DNA from: Yinghuangia seranimata
GTDB taxonomy: Bacteria; Actinomycetota; Actinomycetes; Streptomycetales; Streptomycetaceae
Direction of reading: 5' to 3'
NCBI RefSeq assembly: GCF_029953285.1
Contig: NZ_JASAOI010000014.1
Coordinates: 124,001 to 188,000 of the forward strand
Length of the DNA stretch: 64,000 nucleotides
Shown here one piece after another: positions 27,325-35,195 of the stretch (the stretch's first letter is position 1; every line of letters begins with the position of its first letter). The translations under genes were made by a program, and so were the position numbers. The notes under the pieces were generated by a model, which was not told the DNA's origin, made no database searches, and saw nothing but the letters and a program-made list of their open reading frames with translations.

Positions 27325-28215
27325 TCAGTGGAGGGAGCCGTGGAGCTTCTCGGGGTCGGCGATGACGTCGATGCGCACGATCAGGTCGTCGACGACGGTG
27401 AATCCGGCGACGCCGCCGGCCGAGTCGGCCGCGACCCCGGGGCCGCCGTTGATCGTGGCGCGCCGCGCCAGCGGCAGGAACGTGGGCGCGGTCGTCAGCA
27501 TGTGCCGCGCCACGTCCTCGGCGCCGTGCAGCGCGGGGAAGCCCGCCGGGCTCAGCCGGCCGAGGTCGAGGGTGAACGTGACGTCCGGGTGCAGCGTCGC
27601 CAGCAGTGCGTCGAAGTTGCCTTCGCGCGCGGCGGCCAGGAACGCGTCGACGACGGCGCGCTGCCGTACGACGTCGCGGTCCGGCTGCGGCGCGGTCCGG
27701 ACCCGGCGGCGCGCCCGGCTGGCCAGCTGCCGGGTCGCGGCCGGCGTGCGGTCGACGACGAGCGCGATCTCGTCGAACGGCAGTCCGAACACGTCGTGCA
27801 GGACGAACGCGAGCCGCTCGGCCGGGCCGAGCGTCTCCAGCACCACCATCAGGGCGAGTCCGACGGCGTCGACCTGGATCGCGAGCCGCTCGGGGTCGTC
27901 GTCGGGCTCGGCGCCCTGCACGATCGGCTCCGGCAGCCACGTGCCCGGATAGTCCTCGCGCCTGCTGCGCCGCGACCGCAGCATGTCGAGGCTGATGCGG
28001 CCGACGACCGTGGTCAGCCAGGCCCGCAGGTCCTCGATGCCGTCGGGACCGGTGCGGGAGACACGCAGCCAGGCCTCCTGGACGGCGTCCTCCGCCTCGG
28101 CACGCGAGCCGAGCATGCTGTAGGCGACCGTGCGCAGGTGGGGGCGCAGGCCTTCGAACCGCTCGGCGAGCCAGAGCTCGGCCTGGGCCGCCGCTGTCCC
28201 GGTTGTGGTGTCCAT
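27325..28215 (-). CDS. ECF41 family RNA polymerase sigma factor
   Basis: 296 residues with canonical ECF41 architecture: region 2 (FEGLRPHLRTVAYSMLGSRAEAEDAVQEAWLRV), the linker motif PGTWLPEPIV, region 4 (LGPAERLAFVLHDVFGLPFDEIALVVDRTPAATRQLASRARRRV) and a SnoaL-like C-terminal regulatory domain (VVDAFLAAAREGNFDALLATLHPDVTFTLD). The canonical partner is a nearby oxidoreductase or carboxymuconolactone decarboxylase, not seen here; instead a DHA2 exporter follows. ATG 28215 gives the best N-terminus. Confidence 0.9.
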   Translation of the reverse strand: MDTTTGTAAAQAELWLAERFEGLRPHLRTVAYSMLGSRAEAEDAVQEAWLRVSRTGPDGIEDLRAWLTTVVGRISLDMLRSRRSRREDYPGTWLPEPIVQGAEPDDDPERLAIQVDAVGLALMVVLETLGPAERLAFVLHDVFGLPFDEIALVVDRTPAATRQLASRARRRVRTAPQPDRDVVRQRAVVDAFLAAAREGNFDALLATLHPDVTFTLDLGRLSPAGFPALHGAEDVARHMLTTAPTFLPLARRATINGGPGVAADSAGGVAGFTVVDDLIVRIDVIADPEKLHGSLH

Positions 28216-28294
28216 GCCATGGAGACGAAGCCCGCGGGGGCGGGGTGCTGCCCACGCCGACACACACGGGCGTGGGCTGGGACCGCGTCGCCCG

Positions 28295-30964
28295 CTATTC
28301 GGTCCGCAGGTTCTCCGGCCGTACCAGGCGCCACAGCGGCGGCAGGCCGGCCAGGGTCACGGCCAGCACGGCCGCGACGCCGAGGGCGCCGACCGTGCCG
28401 ACGTACGCCCAGTCCACGGCGACGGGCCGGTGGGCGACGCCGAGCAGCAGCGCGCCGATGCCGATCCCGCCGACCGCCGCGACGCAAGTCCCGACCGCGA
28501 TGGGCACGGCGGTCTGCGCGAGCACGGACGCGGCCAGCGTGCGGCGCGGTGTGCCGAGCGCGGCCAGCGCGGCGAGCGGGCGTCGGCGTTCGCGCAACTG
28601 TTCGAGCATGGTCACCGACATGCCCACGGCGATCAGGAACAGGGTGACGGTCGCGCCGGCGAACAGGCCGCGCTCGATGTTCGCGAACGTGCCGTTCCGC
28701 CGCGTCGCGACGAACGTGTGCACGCCCGCGGCGGGGTCGAGGCGGGCGGCCGCGTTGCGGACCCGCTCCACGGCGTCGCGGTCGGCGTCCGGCGCGAGCT
28801 GCACGTACACGGAGGTGAGCGGCGGTGTCGCGGCGGGTGTGAACGCCTCGGGCGTGGCCAGGATGCCGGAGGCGGAGACGCCGTACGGGTCGGGCAGCGA
28901 CCGCGCGGGCCGGGCCGCCGCGGGAACGGCCCAGGTCAGAGACGCCCCGCCGCCGGGCGCCTGGAACTGCAGCGTCGCGCCCGGCCGGTAGTCGTCGGCG
29001 GTCGGGAAGTACGGGCCTCCGGACCCCGACGGCGCCGGCGCGGGGTCGGCCACCGTGAACGAGTCTCCGGGCGCGCACCGGTCGAGGACGGCCACGAACG
29101 CGAGCGACGCGCAGTCGCCGATGGTGACCGTCACCCCGGGGCCGCTCCGCGGTGCGTCGGGTACGGCACCGCTGGTCCGTCGGAGGCCGACCGCGGTGAG
29201 CACGCCCGGGAGGTCCCGGAACTGCCCTGCCGCTCCCGGGGCTTCGAAGAGGGTCACCTGTACGTCCGCGCGCCCGGGGTCCTCGCCGGTCGCCTGGCTG
29301 AAGTCGCCTTCCAGGCTGGTGAGCAGCATCTGCACGGCGATCGCGCCCGCCACCGCGACGGCGATCGCGTTGACCGCCCGCGTCGACGTGCCGGCGTCGG
29401 CGCGCATCCGGCGGACGCCGAGCAGCCATGGCACGGGCCCGCGCCGGACGCGGGCGGTGGCCGCCCGGACGAGCCACGGCAGGACCGCCGTCAGGCCGAC
29501 GAGCAGCAGCACGACGCCGCCGGCCACCTGGAAGCCGTTGACGTCGTCGGCGGGTCGGTCGCCGCTCAGCAGCGGCAGGAGAAGCACCAGGCCGACGGCG
29601 CCGGGCAGCAGCCGCCACCACGAACCGCGGGCTGCGGGGGTCGCGTTGCGGAGGACGCCGAGGGGTTCGACCGCGACACCGCGCAGCGCGAGGAGCGCGC
29701 CCGCGGCGGCGGTCGCGGGCAGGCCGACCGCGACGAGCACGACCAGCAGCGGATCGGGCGCGAGGTCGGCCGGGAACACGCTGGTGTCCCAGACCTCGAC
29801 GCGGCGGGCCTGCCCGCGGGCGAACAGGAACACCCCGGCGCCGACGACGAGTCCGGCCACCGCGGTGACCAGTGCCTCGGCGGCGGCGATGCGGCGGGTG
29901 GCCGGCAGGTCGGTGCCGAGCAGTCGCAGGGCGGCCATTCGCCGGTCGCGCGCGGCCGCCCCGAACCGCGTCGCGACCGCGACGAGCACGGCGACGGGGG
30001 TGAGCAGCACGGCGAGCGCGGTGGCGACGAGCAGGACGAGCTGCCCGCCGAGCGGCTCGGAGTCGAGCGCCCGGCCGAAGCCGGTGATCCTCACGCCGTG
30101 ACCCGCGACCTTGTCGGACCCGGCGTAGTAGGCGAGTTCGTGCGGTCCGCCGAGCCCTGAGTCGCCGATGGTCTGCGTGATCGCGTACGGGAGGCGCTCG
30201 CGCAGCAGGGCGCCTTCGGACGAGCGCAACAGTCGGGCGAGCGCGGGCGATACGGCCATCTCGCCGGGGGCGGGGAACGCTTTGACGCCGGGCGGCAGCG
30301 GGGGTGTGGGGCTGTCGGCCTGGAGCACGCGGCCGCGGATCGTCTTGCCGTGGAACTGCGTGTCGGGATTCATGAGCCACGCCGTGCCCGGCGGACCGGC
30401 GGTTTCGGCGTAGACCTCGTCGCGGGCGTCGCCGCGGTCGGTGACGGCCTGCAGCGCGTGCGGGACGGAGGCGGCGAGCAGCAGCAGCGCGGCGCCGAGG
30501 CCGATACCGACGGCGGTGAGCGCGGAGCGGAGCAGCACGGTTCCGCTGCCGCCCGCGAAGCGCGCGCCTAATGCGAGGTCGCGGAGCCAGAGGGCGAACA
30601 CGCCGGTGGTGCGGGGGTGTTCGGCGAGTGGGCGAGGTGCGGGGGCGGAGGTGCCAGAGGGGCCGGGGGTGCCGGGGGAACCGGCTCCCGTGGCCGCCGG
30701 GCGTTCGGCGGTGGGGGAGTTCTGCCGCGCCGCGCACTCGCCCTGGCGGGCTGCGCGACCTGCCTCACCGGGCCCGTGACCGCGCTCACCGGGCCCGCGA
30801 CCGCCCTGGCTGGGCTCGCGACCTGCCTCACCGGGCCCGCGACCGCCCTGGCCGGGCTCGTAACGGCCCTGGCTGGGTTCGCGACCGCCCCGGGGTTCGC
30901 GTCCTGCCTTACTGGGTCCGCGACCGCCTTCGCCGGGCCCGCGGCCGCTCTCGTCGGCCGTCAC
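28295..30964 (-). CDS. FtsX-like (MacB-type) ABC transporter permease
   Basis: 889-residue permease of the MacB/LolC-E type. After a Gly/Arg/Glu/Pro-rich N-terminal extension with heptad-like repeats (about 1-75), the first TM is near 110-135 (VLLRSALTAVGIGLGAALLLLAASVP), then a large extracytoplasmic loop, an FtsX core (about 220-350), a second periplasmic-type domain and a C-terminal FtsX core (LFLIAVGMSVTMLEQLRERRRPLAALAALGTPRRTL in order). GTG 30964 overlaps the ATPase stop (GTGA). Forms an exporter or mechanotransmission complex with the ATPase; substrate unknown. Confidence 0.85.
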   Translation of the reverse strand: MTADESGRGPGEGGRGPSKAGREPRGGREPSQGRYEPGQGGRGPGEAGREPSQGGRGPGERGHGPGEAGRAARQGECAARQNSPTAERPAATGAGSPGTPGPSGTSAPAPRPLAEHPRTTGVFALWLRDLALGARFAGGSGTVLLRSALTAVGIGLGAALLLLAASVPHALQAVTDRGDARDEVYAETAGPPGTAWLMNPDTQFHGKTIRGRVLQADSPTPPLPPGVKAFPAPGEMAVSPALARLLRSSEGALLRERLPYAITQTIGDSGLGGPHELAYYAGSDKVAGHGVRITGFGRALDSEPLGGQLVLLVATALAVLLTPVAVLVAVATRFGAAARDRRMAALRLLGTDLPATRRIAAAEALVTAVAGLVVGAGVFLFARGQARRVEVWDTSVFPADLAPDPLLVVLVAVGLPATAAAGALLALRGVAVEPLGVLRNATPAARGSWWRLLPGAVGLVLLLPLLSGDRPADDVNGFQVAGGVVLLLVGLTAVLPWLVRAATARVRRGPVPWLLGVRRMRADAGTSTRAVNAIAVAVAGAIAVQMLLTSLEGDFSQATGEDPGRADVQVTLFEAPGAAGQFRDLPGVLTAVGLRRTSGAVPDAPRSGPGVTVTIGDCASLAFVAVLDRCAPGDSFTVADPAPAPSGSGGPYFPTADDYRPGATLQFQAPGGGASLTWAVPAAARPARSLPDPYGVSASGILATPEAFTPAATPPLTSVYVQLAPDADRDAVERVRNAAARLDPAAGVHTFVATRRNGTFANIERGLFAGATVTLFLIAVGMSVTMLEQLRERRRPLAALAALGTPRRTLAASVLAQTAVPIAVGTCVAAVGGIGIGALLLGVAHRPVAVDWAYVGTVGALGVAAVLAVTLAGLPPLWRLVRPENLRTE
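30750..30960 (-). repeat. 21-bp-period repeats encoding the permease N-terminus
   Basis: Imperfect 21-bp units encode variants of GRGPGEA and GREPSQG over about 70 residues at the start of the FtsX-like permease. The repeat is restricted to this extension and keeps the frame. Confidence 0.7.
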
Positions 30965-31644
30965 GCGGCCCAGCCCAGCCGGTCGCGGGTGCGCCCGTCG
31001 CGTACCACGACCTCGCGGTCCGAGTAGGCGGCGACGCGTGCGTCGTGGGTGACCAGCACGACGGCGCTGCCCGTCTCGCGGGCGGCGTGGACGAGCAGCT
31101 GCATGACGCGTTCGCTGTTGAGCGAGTCGAGCGCGCCGGTGGGCTCGTCGGCGAACAGCACGCGCGGCTCGGGGGCCAACGCCCTTGCCACCGCGACGCG
31201 TTGGCCCTGCCCGCCGGACACCGTGCCCGGCTGCTTGTCGGCGATTTCGCCGACCTCGAGGCGGTCCAGCCACATGCGGGCGACCTCGTTCGCGGCGCGG
31301 CGCCGGAGCCCGTTCAGGCGCAGCGGCAGTGCGACGTTCTCCAGGCAGCTCAACTCCGGTACCAGCTGGCCGAACTGGAAGACGAACCCGAACTCGGCGC
31401 GGCGCAGGGCGCTGCGTTCGCTGTCGGACATGCCGGCGACGTCCCGTTCCCGGTAGCGCAGTTCGCCGGCGTCCGGCGGCACGATGCCGGCCAGGCAGTG
31501 CAGCAGCGTCGACTTGCCGGACCCGGACGGGCCCATGACGGCGACCACCTCGCCCGCGGATATCCGGAAGTCGGCGCCGTCGAGTGCGGTGGTGGGGCCG
31601 TACGCCTTGCGGAGCCCCGACGCGGTGAGCAGCGGCGCCGTCAC
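30961..31644 (-). CDS. ABC transporter ATPase (MacB/LolD-type)
   Basis: 227-residue ATPase: Walker A GPSGSGKST near 35-43, Q-loop FVFQFGQLVPELSCLENVALPL, signature VSGGQGQRVAVARAL, Walker B VLFADEPTGALDS and switch VTHDARVAA. FADEPTGALD is typical of the MacB/LolD/FtsE group that pairs with FtsX-like permeases. GTG 31644 overlaps the padR stop and its own stop overlaps the permease GTG, making a three-gene coupled operon. Confidence 0.92.
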   Translation of the reverse strand: MTAPLLTASGLRKAYGPTTALDGADFRISAGEVVAVMGPSGSGKSTLLHCLAGIVPPDAGELRYRERDVAGMSDSERSALRRAEFGFVFQFGQLVPELSCLENVALPLRLNGLRRRAANEVARMWLDRLEVGEIADKQPGTVSGGQGQRVAVARALAPEPRVLFADEPTGALDSLNSERVMQLLVHAARETGSAVVLVTHDARVAAYSDREVVVRDGRTRDRLGWAA

Positions 31645-32162
31645 CCGGCCACCTCCGCCGCGAGCCGGTCGAGACGGGCCTCGGTGAGCTCGAGCCAGCG
31701 CAGGTCGGCCTCGAGGTGGAAGAGCGCGTGGTCGCAGATGAGCTGGTCGGCGAGGTCGCCGTGGGTCTTGCGGTCGGTCAGCTCGCGCATGAGGCGCAGG
31801 TGCTCGGCGCGCTGCGTGTCGAGCAGGTCGGCTGCGCCGCGGCCGGTGAGCAGCGCGATGACCACCTTCGTGTAGAGGGTGCTCTGCAGGTAGGGCTCGG
31901 GCTTCTCGGGGCGGCCGAGCCACTGCTCGACGTCGGTGAGGCCCTCGGCGGTGATGGCGTACCGCTTGCGCTCGGGGCCCTCGCCGTGTTCGACGCCGTC
32001 GACCTGGACGAGGCCGTTCTTCAGCAGGCGGGAGAGGGTGGCGTACACCTGGCCGTACGCGAGCGGGCGGCTGCGGCCGAACCGGTCGTCGAAGGCCCGT
32101 TTGAGGTCGTAGCCGTGGCTCGGTCCGGCCTCGAGGAGGCCGAGGAGGGTGTGACCAATCAT
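31641..32162 (-). CDS. PadR family transcriptional regulator
   Basis: 173 residues: PadR winged helix (HTLLGLLEAGPSHGYDLKRAFDDRFGRSRPLAYGQVYATLSRLLKNGLVQVDGVEHGEGPERKRYAITAEG in sequence) and a Vir_act_alpha_C-type C-terminus. First gene of a coupled padR-ABC-FtsX operon, so probably an autoregulator of this exporter. ATG 32162 has TATAGT seven bases upstream and no ribosome site, predicting a leaderless transcript; three TATACACA repeats cover its promoter. Confidence 0.9.
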   Translation of the reverse strand: MIGHTLLGLLEAGPSHGYDLKRAFDDRFGRSRPLAYGQVYATLSRLLKNGLVQVDGVEHGEGPERKRYAITAEGLTDVEQWLGRPEKPEPYLQSTLYTKVVIALLTGRGAADLLDTQRAEHLRLMRELTDRKTHGDLADQLICDHALFHLEADLRWLELTEARLDRLAAEVAG

Positions 32163-32171
32163 GGCGGCGAC

Positions 32172-32205
32172 TATACACAGCATCTATACACACCATGTAT
32201 ACACA
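32172..32205. promoter_or_regulatory. Triple 13-bp-spaced repeat over the padR promoter
   Basis: TATACACA occurs at 32172-32179, 32185-32192 and 32198-32205, exactly 13 bp apart. The first overlaps the complement of the padR -10 hexamer TATAGT (32170-32175). Direct repeats at this position look like a PadR operator array. Confidence 0.6.
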
Positions 32206-32435
32206 CCGCGAGGAGATGCCCGGCGTGGCCGAATGGCCAAATACGGACAATCCATGACGTGTGATGATTTGGTGCCGGAGCGTGGGCCAGGCAACACCGG
32301 TGATTTTCTGTGACTGGTCCGATACATGCACTCTGCGACATATCCGCATGTCATCCCGGCGCGTCGGAATCACTCCGAATGTGACCCACGCCTCTTCACG
32401 CGGTCTTTACGCGGCTCCCGGCCGTGTGCTGCGAG
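32206..32435. other. Intergenic stretch without recognisable genes
   Basis: 230 bp of somewhat lower GC between the padR promoter and the promoter of the riboswitch transcript. I see no ORF with coding character, no tRNA-like fold and no clear repeats. It may hold upstream elements of either promoter. Confidence 0.5.
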
Positions 32436-32465
32436 TTGTCGGGGTGTGCGGCTTCTGGCTAGCGT
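32436..32465 (+). promoter_or_regulatory. Putative promoter of the riboswitch/NlpC transcript
   Basis: TTGTCG (32436-32441) and TAGCGT (32460-32465) at 18-bp spacing, about 40 bp before the start of the ydaO-type aptamer. Both hexamers fit the HrdB-type actinomycete consensus. Confidence 0.5.
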
Positions 32466-32502
32466 CCCCCCGGTTTCGCCGTCCAGGCGGAATCCCCCGA
32501 CC

Positions 32503-32683
32503 GGTACGCCGAATCCCGTCCCCGGTCGTGGGCACGTACTGCCAACCGGACGGGAGCGGGGGAACCAGGTGGTACGCCGTATCCGCGACACGCGGAACGG
32601 CTTGGGGTGAAGCCGCGCTGTGCGCGGCCGGGCAGCTCCCGCCCGAATCCGACAGCTCACCTCGCAGGCGGCAGGAGAGGACC
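32503..32683 (+). promoter_or_regulatory. Cyclic di-AMP riboswitch (ydaO/yuaA class)
   Basis: The leader contains the ydaO consensus blocks in order: CGCCGAATCCCGTC near 32507, GGGGGAACCAGG near 32560, TTGGGGTGAA near 32604, then CGAATCCGACAGCTCACC at 32644-32661 and GCAGGCGGCAGGAGAGGA to about 32681. The 5' CGCC (32507-32510) can pair with the 3' GGCG to close P1. In actinobacteria this class commonly controls cell-wall hydrolases and lowers expression when c-di-AMP is high. The aptamer's 3' GGAGAGGA lies nine bases before the NlpC/P60 ATG and doubles as its ribosome site. Confidence 0.9.
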
Positions 32684-32690
32684 CAACTTC

Positions 32691-33602
32691 ATGCTGTCCG
32701 CCACCAACGTCCGCCGCCTCGTCGCGGCCGCCGGCATCGCCGGCCTTGGCGCGGCCATCCCGGTCGTCGGCGCCGGCACCGCGGGTGCCGCCCCCCAGAG
32801 CGTCCCGCAGATCGCCCCGATGAACGCCCCCGTCGTCGACGACACCCCCGTCGCGCCGGCCCCCGTCGCGCCCGCCGCCCCGGCCGCGACCGGCACCTAC
32901 ACCGTGGTGAAGGGCGACACGCTGTCCGCGATCGCGCTCGCCAAGGACGTCGACGGCGGCTGGCCCGCGCTGTACGCGGCCAACCGCGACCAGCTGACCA
33001 GCGGTCCGGACTGGATCGACATCGGCCAGGTCCTCAAGCTCGCGGGCGTCGCCCAGGCCCCCGCCGCCGCTCCGGCCCCCGCGCCGAAGTCGCAGCCCGC
33101 CCCGCCGGCCGAGACCAAGTCCCGTACCTGGGACGACCGTTCCTCGCGCAGCGAGACCCGTGAGACGCTGACCGTCACGGCCAAGCCGTCGACGCCGAAG
33201 CCCGTCAGCAAGCCGGCCGCGTCGTCCGTCGACGCCCCGGCCGTCTCGGTCTCCGGCAAGGCCGCCGCCGCGGTCGCCTTCGCGCGCGCCCAGCTCGGCA
33301 AGCCGTACGTCTACGGCGCCGAGGGCCCGAACGCGTACGACTGCTCCGGCCTGGTCCAGGCCGCGTGGAAGGCCGCCGGCGTCTCCCTGCCGCGCGTCAC
33401 CAACGACCAGTACGCGGCGGGCCACAAGGTCTCGATCTCGAACCTGCAGCCGGGCGACCTGGTGTTCTACTACTCGGGCATCAGCCACGTGGGCATCTAC
33501 ATCGGCAACGGCCAGATCATCCACGCGCCGAACTCGCGCACCGTGGTGAAGATCGCCTCCGTCGACTCGATGCCGATCGCCGGAGCGACCCGCCCGGCCT
33601 GA
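32691..33602 (+). CDS. Secreted LysM-NlpC/P60 peptidoglycan endopeptidase
   Basis: 303 residues: signal peptide (1-34, cut after GTAGA), Pro/Ala/Val linker, LysM domain (about 69-118, YTVVKGDTLSAIA), a second Pro/Ala/Ser/Lys-rich linker and a C-terminal NlpC/P60 domain with catalytic Cys218 (AYDCSGLV), His266 (SHVGIYIG) and His278. It should cut stem-peptide bonds in peptidoglycan outside the cell, LysM supplying glycan binding. Control by the c-di-AMP riboswitch fits osmotic or turgor-linked wall remodelling. Confidence 0.93.
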   Translation: MLSATNVRRLVAAAGIAGLGAAIPVVGAGTAGAAPQSVPQIAPMNAPVVDDTPVAPAPVAPAAPAATGTYTVVKGDTLSAIALAKDVDGGWPALYAANRDQLTSGPDWIDIGQVLKLAGVAQAPAAAPAPAPKSQPAPPAETKSRTWDDRSSRSETRETLTVTAKPSTPKPVSKPAASSVDAPAVSVSGKAAAAVAFARAQLGKPYVYGAEGPNAYDCSGLVQAAWKAAGVSLPRVTNDQYAAGHKVSISNLQPGDLVFYYSGISHVGIYIGNGQIIHAPNSRTVVKIASVDSMPIAGATRPA

Positions 33603-33622
33603 CGCCCCACAACCCCCGCACG

Positions 33623-33671
33623 CCGCGCGGACGGCGGCTCGACCTCAGCTGCGAGCCCGCCGTCCGCGCGG
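33623..33671. terminator. Strong hairpin between convergent genes
   Basis: About 18-bp stem, CCGCGCGGACGGCG then CTCG paired with CGAG and CGCCGTCCGCGCGG, with a 10-nt loop and a small internal bulge. It follows the NlpC/P60 gene by 21 bp and the convergent gene ends at 33714, so it likely serves both. Confidence 0.7.
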
Positions 33672-33713
33672 TCCGGCGTTTCCGGGGGAGTCCGGTTCCG
33701 CGGTCCGCTGAAC

Positions 33714-34397
33714 TCAGGCGGTCCTGGTGAGCGGCAGACCGGCGATGACGCGGTCGCGGAGGACACCGCCGCGGACGCCGATCTCGGCGAAGTCGCCGTC
33801 CTCGGGCGTGCCGGTGACGAGGAGTTCGGGGACCAGCAGGTCGCCGAGCGGGGCTTCGGGGGTCGCGTCGGCGAGGCCGCCGATGGTGTCGACCGTGGCG
33901 AGCTCGAGGTAGGCGGGGGCGAGGGTCCTGCCGTGCAGGGTGCCGGTGATCAGGTCCGGGCAGAACTCGTTCCAGAAGATCGACACGGTGGCGCGCACGT
34001 CGCCGTGCAGCATCACCAGCTTGTCGGTCATGTCGCCGACGAAGGCGTCCACCGCGACGTCGCCGAGCACGATCAGCTTCGCGTCGCCTTCGAGGTAGAC
34101 GTCCTTCGCCCGCAGGTTCCCCAGCACGACGAGTGCGCCCGAGCCGTCGTCGATCGAGACGACGCCGCCGTCGACGGTCAGGTCGCCGTCGACGATGTAC
34201 CCGGTCGCGGCCTCGGGGGTGCCGTCCAGCCACGGCGTACGCTCGTGCTCGTCGAGCGGGAGCTCACCGGCCACCGACGCGGGCCCGGAGACGAGGATGT
34301 ACTCCTCGTCGTACAGGTTCTCGTACGTGCTCCTCGGTAGTCCCCGCCGCTCGAAGAGCTCCACCGCGGCGTCCCACTCCAGGTATTCGCTTGGCAT
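33714..34397 (-). CDS. Hypothetical protein, bactofilin-like beta-repeat
   Basis: 227 residues, no confident family. The middle contains short repeated beta-strand turns (GYIVDGDLTVDGG, SGALVVLGNLRAKD, DAKLIVLGDVAVDA, DKLVMLHGDVRATV) like a right-handed beta-helix or polymer-forming protein. No signal peptide, so cytoplasmic. ATG 34397 has TACGGT seven bases upstream and no Shine-Dalgarno. The 91-bp gap to the next minus-strand gene holds that predicted promoter. Confidence 0.72.
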   Translation of the reverse strand: MPSEYLEWDAAVELFERRGLPRSTYENLYDEEYILVSGPASVAGELPLDEHERTPWLDGTPEAATGYIVDGDLTVDGGVVSIDDGSGALVVLGNLRAKDVYLEGDAKLIVLGDVAVDAFVGDMTDKLVMLHGDVRATVSIFWNEFCPDLITGTLHGRTLAPAYLELATVDTIGGLADATPEAPLGDLLVPELLVTGTPEDGDFAEIGVRGGVLRDRVIAGLPLTRTA

Positions 34398-34488
34398 GGG
34401 CCCGACCGTAGTGCCCGCTCCCGACAGCCGTTGCGGCGGTATCGGGGCCCGCCGCACACGTGCACGGCGGGCGCACGTACGAGCCCGG

Positions 34489-35121
34489 TCAGCGGTCGAA
34501 CCACACCACCAGGCGCACCCCGTCGTCGCCGTGGACCTGGCCGAGGGCGCGCATGACATCCCATACCGGCTGCCAGGCCGACAGCGGGGGGATCGCGTCG
34601 CGGCGGCGGAGGACGACGGTGCGGAACACCCGGTCGCCGTGGGACCATTCGCGTTCTTCGGTCCACGGGCCGTACGGTTCGGCCGGGTCGCCGGAGAGGC
34701 CCAGGCTCGTGGCGACCGCGGGGCTCCACCCGGCCTTGCCGACGTTGCGCAGCTCGCCCGACTCGGTACGGACGAACTCGTGGACGCGGTCGTCCGGCGC
34801 CTCGGCGGGCTCGTCCCAGTCCACGGTGGCCAGTTCGTCCCAGCCGACCCAAGTCGCGGAGAACGCGTTCGCCTCGTCGTGGGCGCGCATCCCGTCGTAC
34901 TCCGCGCGCACCGCGTCGGAGACGTCGGCGGGCAGCCCGCGTTCGGCCGCGATCGGGCGGAAGTTGGCGAAGTTGCGTACCCCGAACAGACAGCCGAACG
35001 CGTCGTAGTCGCGGGTTCTGTACAGCTCGCCGAGCGCGATCGAGCGGCGCCAGGCGACCGGTGCGCCGGTCCGGAAGTCGCGTTTGGCGCGTTCGATGAC
35101 GCCCCTGATGTCGGTTCCCAT
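34489..35121 (-). CDS. Hypothetical protein
   Basis: 210-residue soluble protein, not recognised. Blocks include DYDAFGCLFGVRNFANFRPIAAERGLP, VGWDELATVDWDEPAEAP and VRLVVWFDR at the C-terminus. Acidic and Trp-rich, no TM or signal. ATG 35121 has CACAAT seven bases upstream and no ribosome site. Confidence 0.65.
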   Translation of the reverse strand: MGTDIRGVIERAKRDFRTGAPVAWRRSIALGELYRTRDYDAFGCLFGVRNFANFRPIAAERGLPADVSDAVRAEYDGMRAHDEANAFSATWVGWDELATVDWDEPAEAPDDRVHEFVRTESGELRNVGKAGWSPAVATSLGLSGDPAEPYGPWTEEREWSHGDRVFRTVVLRRRDAIPPLSAWQPVWDVMRALGQVHGDDGVRLVVWFDR

Positions 35122-35195
35122 GCGCCTGATTGTGCCGACGCGAAAACCGTTGGCTCCAACGGGTTTTCCGGGTCTCGCGCCGATGCGAGGTGCGG

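Noticed and set aside
28295-31273. 992-residue version of the FtsX-like permease
   Set aside because: The first 100 codons overlap the ATPase gene in another frame; the GTGA start at 30964 matches the operon's coupling.
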